A stretch of DNA of 64,000 nt from Massilia rhizosphaerae (lineage in GTDB: Bacteria > Pseudomonadota > Gammaproteobacteria > Burkholderiales > Burkholderiaceae_D), in the NCBI RefSeq assembly GCF_016093545.1, contig NZ_JADKYX010000018.1, positions 109,243-173,242 of the forward strand, in the 5' to 3' direction. Numbering within the stretch: the first letter of the stretch is position 1; every line of letters starts with the position of its first letter. This document shows, piece after piece, positions 25,656 through 34,735 of the stretch. The notes below the pieces were generated by a model. It ran no database searches and was not told the origin of the DNA. It saw nothing but the letters and a program-made list of their open reading frames with translations. A program made the translations under genes and the position numbers.

Positions 25656-27068
25656 TCAGGTTCCCGTGCTCATGGTTTCCACATACCCTGCGCCATCGAC
25701 GGAGCTGGCGGCGTGGGCATGCGCCCGCGGCGCGGCGATCGGGATCACGCGCTGCGGCTGGTCTTCCTCGGCCTGGAAGAAGAACCGCTCCTCGCCGAAG
25801 GCCGGCACCAGGTCGTCCAGCCAGGTGGCTTCGGGATCGAACTTCGCGTAGAACGGCCGCCGCGCCCAGTCCGGATTGCGCGCCTGCAGGAATTGCAGGG
25901 CGAAGACTTTTTCGCCACCGATGGTGACGATGCCGTCGATCGCCACCTTGCCCGGGAAGGCACTCATCGAGGGCCCGCGCACCGTGCGCGCCAGTCCCGA
26001 CACGCGCTGGTAGGCCGCCTGGAAGGTCTCGTACGCCTTGGCCAGCGGCAGTCGGAAGTAGTGGCTCGGTCCCGTATCGCGCTCCACGAACATGTAGTAC
26101 GGGATGGCGCCCAGCCGCACGCCGGTGGTCCACAATTCCGCCCATCCGGCCGGGTCCTCGTTGATGTGGCGGATCAGCGGCGCCTGCATGCGCAGGGTGG
26201 CGCCCGATCCGACGATCCGCTTGACGGCGCGTTGCGCGATCGCCGGACGCAGTTCGGCCGGGTGGTTGTAATGCCCCATGACGGAAAGGTTCTTGCCGGC
26301 GTCGACCACTTTGCGGAACAGCTGGAGCAGTTCATCGGCATCCTTGTCCGTGACGAAGCGATGCGGCCAGTACGAGACCGACTTGGTCCCGATACGGATG
26401 TTCTGGATGTGCGCCAGCTCGGGCGCCAGCAGCGGTTCGATGTAGCCGGCGAGCGCGCGGCTACTCATGATCAACGGGTCGCCGCCGGTGATGAGGACGT
26501 CCGTCACTTCGGGGTGCAGCTTCAGGTAGCTGACCAGTTCGTTCGATTCCTTGGCATCGAACTTGAGGTCGTCCATGCCGACGAACTGCGGCCAGCGGAA
26601 GCAGAACGTGCAATACGCGTGGCAGGTCTGGCCGGCGCTGGGGAAGAACAGCACCGTTTCCCTGTACTTGTGCTGGAGGCCGCGCAGCGGCATGCCGTCG
26701 ATGGACGGCACGTTGTGCGTCATCTGGCCCGCCGGGTGCGGATTCATGCCGAGCCGCAGGCGCCGCACCTCGCGTTCGATGGCGACTTCGTCCTGCTTGA
26801 CCAGCACCAGATCGCGCAGCAGCGCATAGTCCTCGGGCGCCAGCATGTCTTCGTGCGGGAACGTCAGGCGATAGATCGGATCGTCTGGAACATTGTCCCA
26901 ATCGATCAGTTCATCCATCACATACTGGTTCGTGCGGAACGGCATGACCCGCGACACCACCAGCACGGCTTCCTGCAAATGCCTGGGCATCGCCGCCCAT
27001 TGCGGCGCCTGTTGGATGGTGAGTCGGGTGTAGGGCTTGAATCGGGGTGCGGCAGCTTCAACTAGCAT
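25656..27068 (-). CDS. KamA-family radical-SAM amino acid 2,3-aminomutase
   Basis: About 470 residues from ATG 27068, chosen because GGAGGAAG lies just upstream; the open frame begins at 27167. The radical-SAM cluster motif CHAYCTFC (CxxxCxxC) is near residue 150, followed by VTDVLITGGDPLIMSSR, the SAM-binding GGD region, and IRIGTKSVSYWPHRF. Family members (lysine, glutamate or arginine 2,3-aminomutases) move an alpha-amino group to the beta position using PLP. The exact substrate is not readable. The gene heads an operon with aminotransferase, CMD protein and ferredoxin and is divergent from a LysR gene. Confidence 0.87.
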   Translation of the reverse strand: MLVEAAAPRFKPYTRLTIQQAPQWAAMPRHLQEAVLVVSRVMPFRTNQYVMDELIDWDNVPDDPIYRLTFPHEDMLAPEDYALLRDLVLVKQDEVAIEREVRRLRLGMNPHPAGQMTHNVPSIDGMPLRGLQHKYRETVLFFPSAGQTCHAYCTFCFRWPQFVGMDDLKFDAKESNELVSYLKLHPEVTDVLITGGDPLIMSSRALAGYIEPLLAPELAHIQNIRIGTKSVSYWPHRFVTDKDADELLQLFRKVVDAGKNLSVMGHYNHPAELRPAIAQRAVKRIVGSGATLRMQAPLIRHINEDPAGWAELWTTGVRLGAIPYYMFVERDTGPSHYFRLPLAKAYETFQAAYQRVSGLARTVRGPSMSAFPGKVAIDGIVTIGGEKVFALQFLQARNPDWARRPFYAKFDPEATWLDDLVPAFGEERFFFQAEEDQPQRVIPIAAPRAHAHAASSVDGAGYVETMSTGT

Positions 27069-27275
27069 GTCTTCCTCCATGTCCCATTGATAAATTTTGA
27101 TGGCGCTGCGTGCTGGCAGCGCGACGCTTTGATTCAACGCAAACATCAAAGCAGGTTCGTGATGCAAGAATGCGAAATACGTAAGATTGTCTAGCAGCAG
27201 TACTCAGTATTCATCCAAAGACCCTGTGGTACAAACGATAAAAATGCGCGACATTGTGCGTTTGAGGAAACAACG

Positions 27276-28184
27276 TTGAGAAGAAAACTCCCGAGCATGG
27301 AAGCCCTGATCGCGTTCGAGTCCGCGGCGCGGCACCAGAGCTTCACTCGCAGTGCGGACGAACTGGCGCTGACGCCCAGCGCGATCGGGCGGCAGATCGC
27401 AGCACTGGAAGACTACGTCGGACTGCCCCTGTTCAACCGAGTCAGGCGGCGTGTCAGCCTGACCGAGGTCGGCGAGACATATGCGAAACAGGTGCGCGAG
27501 AACCTGGACAGGATCGAACGCGACACCCTCGCGGTCGCGACCCGGCGTGGCGCCGAGGGCATCCTCGAGCTCGCGGTGATTCCGACGTTCGCGACACGCT
27601 GGCTGATCCCGCGCTTGCCGCAGTTTTACGCGCAGCACGGGCAAATCACGCTCAACCTCACGACCCGCTCCGAACCGTTCCTCTTCACGGATACGCCGTT
27701 CAGCGCGGCCATCCACTTCGGCAATCCCGTATGGCCAGGCGCCGTCACCCAGCATTTGTTTGGCGAAGAAATGGTGCCGGTTTGTAGTCCGCAACTGCTG
27801 AGCGGGACGGCGCCCCTGGCGCCGTCTGCGCTGGCACGGCTGCCGCTGCTTCATCAATCGGCCCGCCCCGATGCGTGGCGCCAGTGGCTGGCCCAGGCGC
27901 GGGTGCATGATGTCGACTGCATGAGCGGCCAACGCTACGAACTGTTTTCCATGCTGGTGGAAGCCGCGCGTGCCGGACTCGGGGTGGCGCTGGTGCCCCG
28001 CTTCTTCGTCCTGGCCGAGCTGGCAAGCAAAGAATTGATCGTCCCCAACGAGATGTCACTGCTCAACGACAAGGGCTACTACCTGGTCTATCCCGAATCG
28101 AAGCAGAACGCGCCTTCGCTACAGCCGTTCAAGCAATGGCTGCTCAGCATAGCGCGCGCGTACCGCGAGTCGACGCAGGGTTAA
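27276..28184 (+). CDS. LysR-family regulator (GcvA type), divergent from the kamA operon
   Basis: The product is 302 residues from TTG 27276, with GAGGAA six bases upstream; a later ATG at 27297 is possible. The helix-turn-helix is at about 7-66 (FESAARHQSFTRSADELALT, then PSAIGRQIAALE) and is followed by a GcvA-like effector domain (VIPTFATRWLIPRLPQFY near 105). The 207-bp divergent space to the kamA start would hold its operator, so it probably controls the aminomutase operon in response to an amino acid. Confidence 0.9.
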   Translation: MRRKLPSMEALIAFESAARHQSFTRSADELALTPSAIGRQIAALEDYVGLPLFNRVRRRVSLTEVGETYAKQVRENLDRIERDTLAVATRRGAEGILELAVIPTFATRWLIPRLPQFYAQHGQITLNLTTRSEPFLFTDTPFSAAIHFGNPVWPGAVTQHLFGEEMVPVCSPQLLSGTAPLAPSALARLPLLHQSARPDAWRQWLAQARVHDVDCMSGQRYELFSMLVEAARAGLGVALVPRFFVLAELASKELIVPNEMSLLNDKGYYLVYPESKQNAPSLQPFKQWLLSIARAYRESTQG

Positions 28185-28332
28185 CTGCGCCGACACCGCG
28201 CCGTGCATAACAGATATACAGCTTCTGGTTAACTGTCCAGACTCGTGGGATCATGTACCCATCCGTAGCTGGCGCAGCAGCTCGGCCAGGCGATCGGCCA
28301 GCGGATGCCAGGATTGAGGGCAGCGACCCACG

Positions 28333-28857
28333 TCATCCAACCAAGGGTTGCAACTCCTTGGACGCCGAGCGTGACAGGCGCTGGCCTTCCTTGACCACGT
28401 TGACCTGCATAGCCACCTGCGCCACATCCAGAACGTTCCTGGCCAGCGAATAGCTGCCCTTGGCCTGCAGCCAGGTCAGCACATCCGCCAAGTGCCAGAT
28501 CGACGCGCTCCCCTCATGCACTGGAGCAGGAAAGCTGCTCGGATGGGCCAGCATCAGTTTGCGCATGTTCTGTCGTGACACGCCAACCATCTCCGCCACG
28601 TCGGTCAGGCCGACGAGATCCGGCGCAACCTCGATCAGTCTGGCCGACGGTACGGCGCTCCGCACATCAGCCAGCGCGCTGCGCACGGCCGCATCAGCAC
28701 TATCCGCCTCACGGGTGAATTCCAACGCGAGCCGCCCCGGCTGCCCGATGCCGACCAGGGCATCATCGCAGCCAGCCTCGCCCAAGCGCTCGACCAGCCC
28801 ATTCGGGTCACGGTCATCGTCGGCGAGCTGGTATTTCAGTGTGAAGGTGTATTCCAT
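28333..28857 (-). CDS. HTH protein paired with a HicA-like gene (candidate antitoxin/regulator)
   Basis: The product is 174 residues. The N-terminal half (MEYTFTLKYQLADDD...) looks like a small alpha/beta domain. Residues 110-150 contain LTDVAEMVGVSRQNMRKLML followed by SIWHLADVLTWL, a MerR/AlpA-like helix-turn-helix. It starts 4 bp after the stop of the HicA-like gene, so the two are translated together. The arrangement suggests a toxin-antitoxin or regulator pair maintained beside the integrase. Function is inferred from position and the partner. Confidence 0.7.
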   Translation of the reverse strand: MEYTFTLKYQLADDDRDPNGLVERLGEAGCDDALVGIGQPGRLALEFTREADSADAAVRSALADVRSAVPSARLIEVAPDLVGLTDVAEMVGVSRQNMRKLMLAHPSSFPAPVHEGSASIWHLADVLTWLQAKGSYSLARNVLDVAQVAMQVNVVKEGQRLSRSASKELQPLVG

Positions 28858-28861
28858 CGTG

Positions 28862-29137
28862 CTACTCCTCGGCATCGGTGTCAGCCTCATGCCGCTTACG
28901 GTGCGTTGTGCAGTTATCCACGACGCGTCGCAAGGCGCGCGCGTGGTTGCCAGGGTTCTTCGGCGTGCTCCACACGCTGGTGATGCAAAACTCGCCGCAG
29001 CGACACTCCGCGTCGTTGTACGGACAATAAATCCGCCCCCAGACATGGCTGCCGCCAACTTCCACGCGCCAGCCCTGCCTCTCGGCGTGCCTGATTGCTT
29101 CCTCAACCTCTTTCTTTGGATGTGAGGGACGGGCCAT
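28862..29137 (-). CDS. HicA-like small protein (candidate toxin)
   Basis: The product is 91 residues. VEEAIRHAERQGWRVEVGGS and HVWGRIYCPY resemble the dsRNA-binding-like fold of HicA mRNA interferases, with the histidine in the SHVWGR position. Unlike classical HicA it carries a cysteine cluster (CPYNDAECRCGEFC) and a tail WSTPKNPGNHARALRRVV. The ATG at 29137 is favoured over the TTG one codon upstream. The toxin role is inferred from the fold and the adjacent HTH gene. It lies 60 bp from the integrase end. Confidence 0.65.
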   Translation of the reverse strand: MARPSHPKKEVEEAIRHAERQGWRVEVGGSHVWGRIYCPYNDAECRCGEFCITSVWSTPKNPGNHARALRRVVDNCTTHRKRHEADTDAEE

Positions 29138-29197
29138 CAATAGTCTCCAGTATGGTGATGATTGACCGGGTTGTCAAGTGACAACCTGACCGCAATT

Positions 29198-30148
29198 TCA
29201 GGCTATCGCGCTCAACATCGGCACGACCACATTCTCTGGCATCAACTTTGGGACGTGGGTCTGTCCGTCGATCCAGGCATCGACCATGTTGGCCCATTCC
29301 TGCAGCATGTGGCGCCGTTGCTCGGCGTACTCGGCTTTGTTGTAGATCGAACGTGAGGAACGGCCGTCCTCGTGAGCCAGGCATTTGTTCTCAAAATCGA
29401 CCTCATCCCACGTGGATTGGATCAACTCGCTCTTGCGCACCAGCGTCAGCAGGATCATGCGCAGCGCCAGCCTGATGGTTGGATAGGTGGCCACCGATTC
29501 CATCTGCCGTGCCATCAGCCGGATCTCCAGCGGCGACAAGGCGCGATCCTTGGGAACAAAGGTGGCCATCGAGCCTGCGCCCACGCTTTCGGCTGGGTTG
29601 TCCACTTTCTCCCCATGCAGGACGGCGAAAGCATAGACCTGCTTCACGATGTCGCGGATATGTACGGCAGTAGCGGGCACTCCACGCGCCTTCACCTTGT
29701 TGCAAAGGGCGCGTAGGTCGTCAGCGGTGATTTCGTTGAGCTGCCGATTCTGGAAGGCCGGAACGATGTCCCGGTCTACGATGCTCTTGCGCATCGCCTT
29801 GGTACTGTCGGCCATCCGGGCGTCCGCCAGCCACTTGTCGGCTACCTCGCCAAAGGTCTTGGCGGCGGTCAGGCGGCGCTTTTCGCGCTGCTTCTCGTGC
29901 GCTGGAGACTTGCCCTGGGCGACGGCCTTCTTAGCGTCGATCAACTTTTCACGGGCCATCGCCGCCGAAATGCCGGACGGCCCATACCGTCCAATGGTCT
30001 GCGTCTCGCGCCGGCCATTGAGACGGTAATCGTAGCGGAAGGTAACGGTACCGGTGGTCGATACCGTTACGTACATGCCGTCGCGGTCAAAAGCCTTGTA
30101 GGGCTTGGATTTCGGCTTGAGATTGCGTAGTGCAGTATCGGTAAACAT
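29198..30148 (-). pseudogene. P4-type tyrosine integrase with an internal deletion
   Basis: The frame is 316 residues where P4-type integrases have about 400. The N-terminus MFTDTALRNLKPKSKPYKAF and the following DUF4102-like domain are intact, as is the SAM-like core-binding domain. The first catalytic arginine is in LVRKSELIQ (R238). The sequence then jumps from TWDEVDFEN to CLAHEDGRSSRSIYNKAEY, which holds the late His and the nucleophile Y269. The roughly 80 residues between, including the HxxR box, are missing. The frame is open, but the enzyme should be inactive. It lies 306 bp from attachment core B, the usual geometry for such islands. Confidence 0.85.
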
Positions 30149-30176
30149 CGAGGTTTTTCCTCCTGTTCGTGACGAC

Positions 30177-30338
30177 TTTTACCGTCAGGGGTCAGGAGAC
30201 CTGCTGATGCCCGGAAAGCCGCATGAAACAAGCTTTCCTTATGAGTGTTTTACCGTCAAAGACCGTTTGGTCCGAATAGTTAAGTTAACGGCAGGGTCTT
30301 AATCCGGCCCTAGGGATCTACCGTCACCTTTACCGCCA
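30177..30338. repeat. Integrase arm-type repeat cluster
   Basis: TACCGTCA occurs three times (within 30177-30187, 30248-30258 and at 30319), the first two as TTTTACCGTCA, plus TACCGCCA at 30331. They lie between the integrase start and core B, where arm-type binding sites of phage-like integrases are expected. CGATAG is also repeated four times between 30355 and 30440. Confidence 0.45.
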
Positions 30339-30454
30339 ACTTGTTCCGCTTGCCGGCGATAGCCACCGATAGATGTCGTGACGTGTTTACTTATAAATCA
30401 ACACGTTACAATTGTTTTTTCGATAGCTGGCGATAGACCCCGAAGGACCTGATT

Positions 30455-30470
30455 TCACTCCCACTCGATG
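30455..30470 (-). repeat. guaA 3'-end-like attachment core, copy B
   Basis: TCACTCCCACTCGATG, identical to copies A and C. The integrase and arm-like repeats are on its left, and the shared element-end sequence is on its right. Having both arms makes it look like an attP-type or tandem-island junction. Confidence 0.7.
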
Positions 30471-30900
30471 ATGAATAGCTGAGCCAAGTCTATGAATTGC
30501 TTAATATTTTAATGACACTCCTGGCGCAGTACCATTCACGACACCATGCCAAGGTCACCGATCCATGACTCGGCAACAATGGCCATCATCTCGATTTCAC
30601 CCCTTCCTTGGCCGCTATCCCTGCCGCGAGCCCTATATTCATGGTATCGCGAACGAAACAACCGCACTGAACTCCGCTTGCCTGCGCCCGTCCCACACCA
30701 TCACTTCCATTCTGCAAGAAATAGAACGCGGCCGGGCACGCCGATCGCATTTGGACGGTCCGCGACGCGCTGAGTCCACTTCCTTGCTGACGAGCTCGCC
30801 GCGCAACAATGCGTGAATTTTGTGACACATCTCATCTGATATCGTCGCTGTCCAGCGCGAGATGTAACCGCACACGGTCGCCATACCTCGCGCACTCCAC
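30471..30900. repeat. Element-end repeat following core B; otherwise no gene
   Basis: The first ~200 bp are related to the sequence after core C: CGCAGTACCATTCACGACAC at 30525, and CATGGTATCGCGAACG at 30640 versus CATGGTACCGTGAGTG at 38454. The small minus-strand frames inside have no family signature, and I do not support them as genes. Confidence 0.5.
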
Positions 30901-30914
30901 AGTGTGCGTTTTAC

Positions 30915-30958
30915 AAATATTGTAAAATATAGCAATATTTAACTATGGCAATATTTAA
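30915..30958. promoter_or_regulatory. AT-rich repeats upstream of vgrG
   Basis: AAATATTG (30915) and CAATATTT (30933) form an inverted repeat, and GCAATATTTAA is repeated directly at 30932 and 30948. The cluster lies 15-58 bp upstream of the VgrG start, so it overlaps the promoter or an operator. Confidence 0.5.
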
Positions 30959-30972
30959 AGATTGGAAATCCG

Positions 30973-33900
30973 ATGGGATTGCGCTTCCCTGACTTAGCAA
31001 ATCTCTTGCACAACCCGCAGCATAATCGCATCCTGCGGCTGTCTTTTCCCCACGAAGACGGTCCAGCAGCCTCTCTACTTGCGAACCGACTGCACGCCGT
31101 CGAAAGCCTGTCACGCGATTTTGCTTACACCATCGAAGCATTGTCCGACGACGCTGGCATCGCCCTAAAGGATGTGCTTGGCCGCATGGTCACCATCGAG
31201 CTTGTGCGGGGTGACGGCAGCGTGCGCCATTTCAACGGGTACGTGTTCGATTTCAAGTTTGTCAGGACCGACGGCGGGTATGCGTTCTACAGTATGGTCC
31301 TCAGGCCATGGCTGGCCTACCTCAAGCTGCGCAAGAATGCTTACCTGTACCACGGCAAGACACTGCGCGAGCAGACGCAAATCGTACTCGCCGAGTATGG
31401 CGCCCACGCCGACTGGGATATCCGTCTCGTTGGCGACGACACACCGGTGACGATGGCGTGCCAATTCGGCGAGACCGACCATAACTATCTGCATCGGCGC
31501 TGGGAAGCCGCGGGCTGGTATTACTGGTATGAGCACACGGCCACAGGCCATAAACTGATCCTCGCCGACGACTCGACGCGGGCGCAGCCCATCGACAGTC
31601 CCGTCGCCGAGATCCGGTTCCAGAAGCACGGCGGTTCAATCGAAGAAGAAGGCATCGGCGTGTGGAGTCCCACGCGCCGGATCGTGGCGGGCCGGACAGT
31701 GCTGAGCAGTTTCGATTTCAAACACCCGCTGCCGACCGTCGTAGAAGTGCCAACGATCGCCGACCAGGGCGATGTACTGCACATCGAAACCTTTGAATAT
31801 GCTGGCGCCTATGGTTTCCGGCACTGGGCCGACGGCAATGCCAAAGGCCAGTTGCGAATGGAGGAACTCGAATCCCACTGCAAACTCCAGGAAGCCGAAG
31901 GTAACAACCGCTTTACTCTGCCTGGGCGCGCGTTCACGCTGGTTGATCACTTCCAGTATGATCCATTCGCGCCCGGCCATGACCCGCGCAAGGCCGAGTT
32001 CTTGATCCTTAGTGTCGAGCACAGTGCCGCGAACAATTGTCTGCAGGGGACGGACTCCGCCCCCGATTATCGCAACACAATGATATGCACGCGCAAGAGT
32101 GTGCCGTGGCGACCCGGTCGCGGGTTCAACAGCGTCGACACGAAGATGCCCGGGCCACAGACGGCCATCGTCGTCGGTCCGCCGGGAAAAGAGATCCATA
32201 CGGACGAGCACGGCAGAGTCCGTGTCCAGTTCCACTGGGACCGCGAAGGCAGCCACGATGAGCGCAGCTCGGCTTTCGCGCGCGTTGCATCAAGCTGGGC
32301 CGGCGGCAACTACGGCGCGATCGCGCTCCCCCGCATCGGCGACGAAGTCATTGTGCAATGGCTCGACGGCAATCCGGACCTGCCCATCATTACAGGCCGC
32401 GTCTATAACGGTACGAACATGGCGCCATGGCAACTGCCATCACAAAGCGCCCTGGCCGGCATCCGCAGCAGTGAGCTTAAAGGCGGGCTCGGCGCTGGCA
32501 ACCGCAACAATCATCTGCTGTTGGACGACACGAACGGCCAAATCCAGGCTGTGCTGTCGTCGGATCACCAGCACAGCCAACTGAGCCTGGGCTATATGAC
32601 CCGCGTGACGGGTACGGAGGGCCGACGAGATTTCCGGGGCGAAGGCTATGAACTGCGTACAGACGGCTGGGGTGCGCTGCGCGCGGCCAGGGGGCTGCTC
32701 GTAACCGCATGGCCACAGGCCGCCTATGACGAGGGGGCAACCCAGCAGGACAATACCGAAGGCGCCGACACATTGCGCGCCGTGCTGGACAGCGCCGCGA
32801 GCCGCAGCAAGGCGGCCGAGATGGCAAGCGACGCGCGCGGCGAAAACAAGCATGGCCATCGAGGACTCGACTCCCACGCATCGCTGAACGAGCACAGCTG
32901 GTCCATGGCAAGGCCCGTCGTATTCATTACCGGCCCAGAAGGCGTCGCGACCAGCACGCCACGCAGCATCGTCCACGCGGCCGGCGAAGACCTCGGTAAC
33001 TACGCTGTCGGCCACCTCGACCTCACGGCAGGCAAGATCCTGTCGCTCAGCGCGGCGCAAGGCATGCGCCAGCACGTCGAACGGGGCGGCCATTCGACTG
33101 TCGTGAGCCATGGCGATTACCACGTACACGTCCAGGACGGCAGGACGGAAGTGGTCTCGCAAAAAGGCATCACAATTGAGGCCAAGACGGGTGATATCAC
33201 GCTGAAGACGAAAGGAGGCAGCATCGTCCTGACGGAAGGCGGCGACATCCTGATCAAGGGTGCGAAGGAAACCCACGAAATCAAAGGCAATATCGAGCTG
33301 GGTGCAGCGAAAGTCATCAACAGCGGCAGTGTGCCGGCACCGGACAGCACGCCGTTCTGGGGCCAGATGAACATCGGTAAATTCAGCCAGCAACTGGTGC
33401 TCGCCGAGAGTCTGCACAAACTGGGTGGCAAGGCAGCCCACTACGCATACAGGATTGTCGGCAAGGATGGTGCCGTCCTCAAGACCGGCAAGCTCGACGC
33501 CGAAGGCAAGTCTGAGCGTGTGTTCACCGAAGACATGGAAGAACTCCATGCCGAGATTGACATGCACGGCGGCAAGTGGCAGGTGGCGCAGGACGATCAT
33601 CACGCCGTCGACAGCCCGGCGATGGCCTCTGCCGACGGTGCGGACGTGCCGGTGGGTGTCGGCCTGCTGGCCAATCGCTTGCCGATGCCGATCGACATGG
33701 CTCACAGCCTGTTCCGTCCGGACGGACGCATCGACGCGGAATCGACTGCAATGTCGGTGCTCGAAACGCGCCTGAAACTGCCGGCCGCCGCTGTCCTCGA
33801 GCTCGTGAGTGATCGCGGTGCCCTGAACCAGCAAGTTATCGCGAAGGCGGGCGCGGTCGACACCTTGCATGGCGCAGTGAACGACGCCTGCGCCAGGCTC

Positions 33901-34158
33901 CTCGCCGCGCTCGGCGGCCGCTGGACGCCAGGTACCACGCTCCCGCACGACATTCATGGGCTGTTCGAGCGCGCCAAGGCGCAGCGCGCAAGCGCAGGAG
34001 TCGTCACGGCGCCTAACGTGGAAACATCCGAAGCCGCCGAGGTCGTAGTCACCGATACCGACACGTGGACGGCGCTGTCGCAGTCCGAGCCGTTCGCGGT
34101 CGAGCTGGATGAATTGCCGTCGGAGATGCGTGGCGAAGCCCGTAGCGACGGCGCGTAA
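30973..34158 (+). CDS. vgrG: VgrG spike protein of a type VI secretion system, with long C-terminal extension
   Basis: The product is 1061 residues. The gp27-like part runs from residue 1 to about 370, the gp5-like OB fold follows (DEHGRVRVQFHWDREG near 410, NPDLPIITGRVYNGTNM near 468), then a DUF2345 beta-helix (about 560-780; GDITLKTKGGSIVLTEGGDI). Residues after about 785 (DSTPFWGQMNIGKFSQQLV onward) form an extra ~275-residue extension that could bind cargo or act as an effector domain; no catalytic motif was recognised in it. No structural T6SS genes are present here, so this is an orphan VgrG island. It is followed at 28 bp by a cargo gene. Confidence 0.93.
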   Translation: MGLRFPDLANLLHNPQHNRILRLSFPHEDGPAASLLANRLHAVESLSRDFAYTIEALSDDAGIALKDVLGRMVTIELVRGDGSVRHFNGYVFDFKFVRTDGGYAFYSMVLRPWLAYLKLRKNAYLYHGKTLREQTQIVLAEYGAHADWDIRLVGDDTPVTMACQFGETDHNYLHRRWEAAGWYYWYEHTATGHKLILADDSTRAQPIDSPVAEIRFQKHGGSIEEEGIGVWSPTRRIVAGRTVLSSFDFKHPLPTVVEVPTIADQGDVLHIETFEYAGAYGFRHWADGNAKGQLRMEELESHCKLQEAEGNNRFTLPGRAFTLVDHFQYDPFAPGHDPRKAEFLILSVEHSAANNCLQGTDSAPDYRNTMICTRKSVPWRPGRGFNSVDTKMPGPQTAIVVGPPGKEIHTDEHGRVRVQFHWDREGSHDERSSAFARVASSWAGGNYGAIALPRIGDEVIVQWLDGNPDLPIITGRVYNGTNMAPWQLPSQSALAGIRSSELKGGLGAGNRNNHLLLDDTNGQIQAVLSSDHQHSQLSLGYMTRVTGTEGRRDFRGEGYELRTDGWGALRAARGLLVTAWPQAAYDEGATQQDNTEGADTLRAVLDSAASRSKAAEMASDARGENKHGHRGLDSHASLNEHSWSMARPVVFITGPEGVATSTPRSIVHAAGEDLGNYAVGHLDLTAGKILSLSAAQGMRQHVERGGHSTVVSHGDYHVHVQDGRTEVVSQKGITIEAKTGDITLKTKGGSIVLTEGGDILIKGAKETHEIKGNIELGAAKVINSGSVPAPDSTPFWGQMNIGKFSQQLVLAESLHKLGGKAAHYAYRIVGKDGAVLKTGKLDAEGKSERVFTEDMEELHAEIDMHGGKWQVAQDDHHAVDSPAMASADGADVPVGVGLLANRLPMPIDMAHSLFRPDGRIDAESTAMSVLETRLKLPAAAVLELVSDRGALNQQVIAKAGAVDTLHGAVNDACARLLAALGGRWTPGTTLPHDIHGLFERAKAQRASAGVVTAPNVETSEAAEVVVTDTDTWTALSQSEPFAVELDELPSEMRGEARSDGA

Positions 34159-34186
34159 TCGCTCAACAATACAAGGACATAAAAGC

Positions 34187-34735
34187 ATGTTCCAGATACT
34201 GAACAATAAACACCTGCTGATGGCCGCGCTCGCTGCCGCTCTATCACTTCCGGCCCTGGCCGCCGCACCGCTGCAGTCGAAACACGCGGCGCTGCAATGT
34301 GCAGACCGTCGCGTCGAATTGCAGGCTGACTGTTTTGTCTATGCCGGCCGCACACTTGCCTGCACCCGGCAGTCGTTGCGTTTTTCCGGAGAAGGCGGCA
34401 AGACGCTGGGCACGCGGGTATTCACGCCCATGCCAATAGAAGAGGGCGACGACTACCCAGCGATCGAAGAAAAGGTCGGCGCCCTCAGCTGCATCGAAAC
34501 CAAGGACAAGCAACAATTCATCGTCGCGTCGATGTTTAACGGCGGCAATTGTCCACAATGCGAATGGACCGACGTGTATTCGATGGACGGCGCCCTGCTG
34601 GGAAGTACGCGCGACCGCAGCCGCAAGAGCCCCGCACTCACCGCGGCCTTGGAAGCGCTTCGGGACAAACAGATCAGGCGGGTGCTCAAACAGGAGCCCC
34701 TGACGGGTTTCTACCAAGAGCGAACCGATAGATAA
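34187..34735 (+). CDS. Secreted cysteine-rich protein of the VgrG module, paralogue 1
   Basis: The product is 182 residues with a Sec signal (MAALAAALSLPALA ending near residue 26). It shares with the protein at 37067 the patterns EEKVGALSC, MFNGGNCPQCEW, a G-S-x-RDRS tract, and six or more aligned cysteines. The start follows AAGGA. Its TAA overlaps the next start (TAATG), so it is coupled to the effector gene. The conserved NGGNCxQCEW motif suggests a disulfide-stabilised periplasmic protein. An immunity or effector-accessory role is inferred from its place between VgrG and effector. Confidence 0.75.
   Translation: MFQILNNKHLLMAALAAALSLPALAAAPLQSKHAALQCADRRVELQADCFVYAGRTLACTRQSLRFSGEGGKTLGTRVFTPMPIEEGDDYPAIEEKVGALSCIETKDKQQFIVASMFNGGNCPQCEWTDVYSMDGALLGSTRDRSRKSPALTAALEALRDKQIRRVLKQEPLTGFYQERTDR

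Noticed and set aside
30586..30935. Two minus-strand frames right of core B
   Set aside because: No family signature, no ribosome site, and the region aligns with non-coding sequence after core C.
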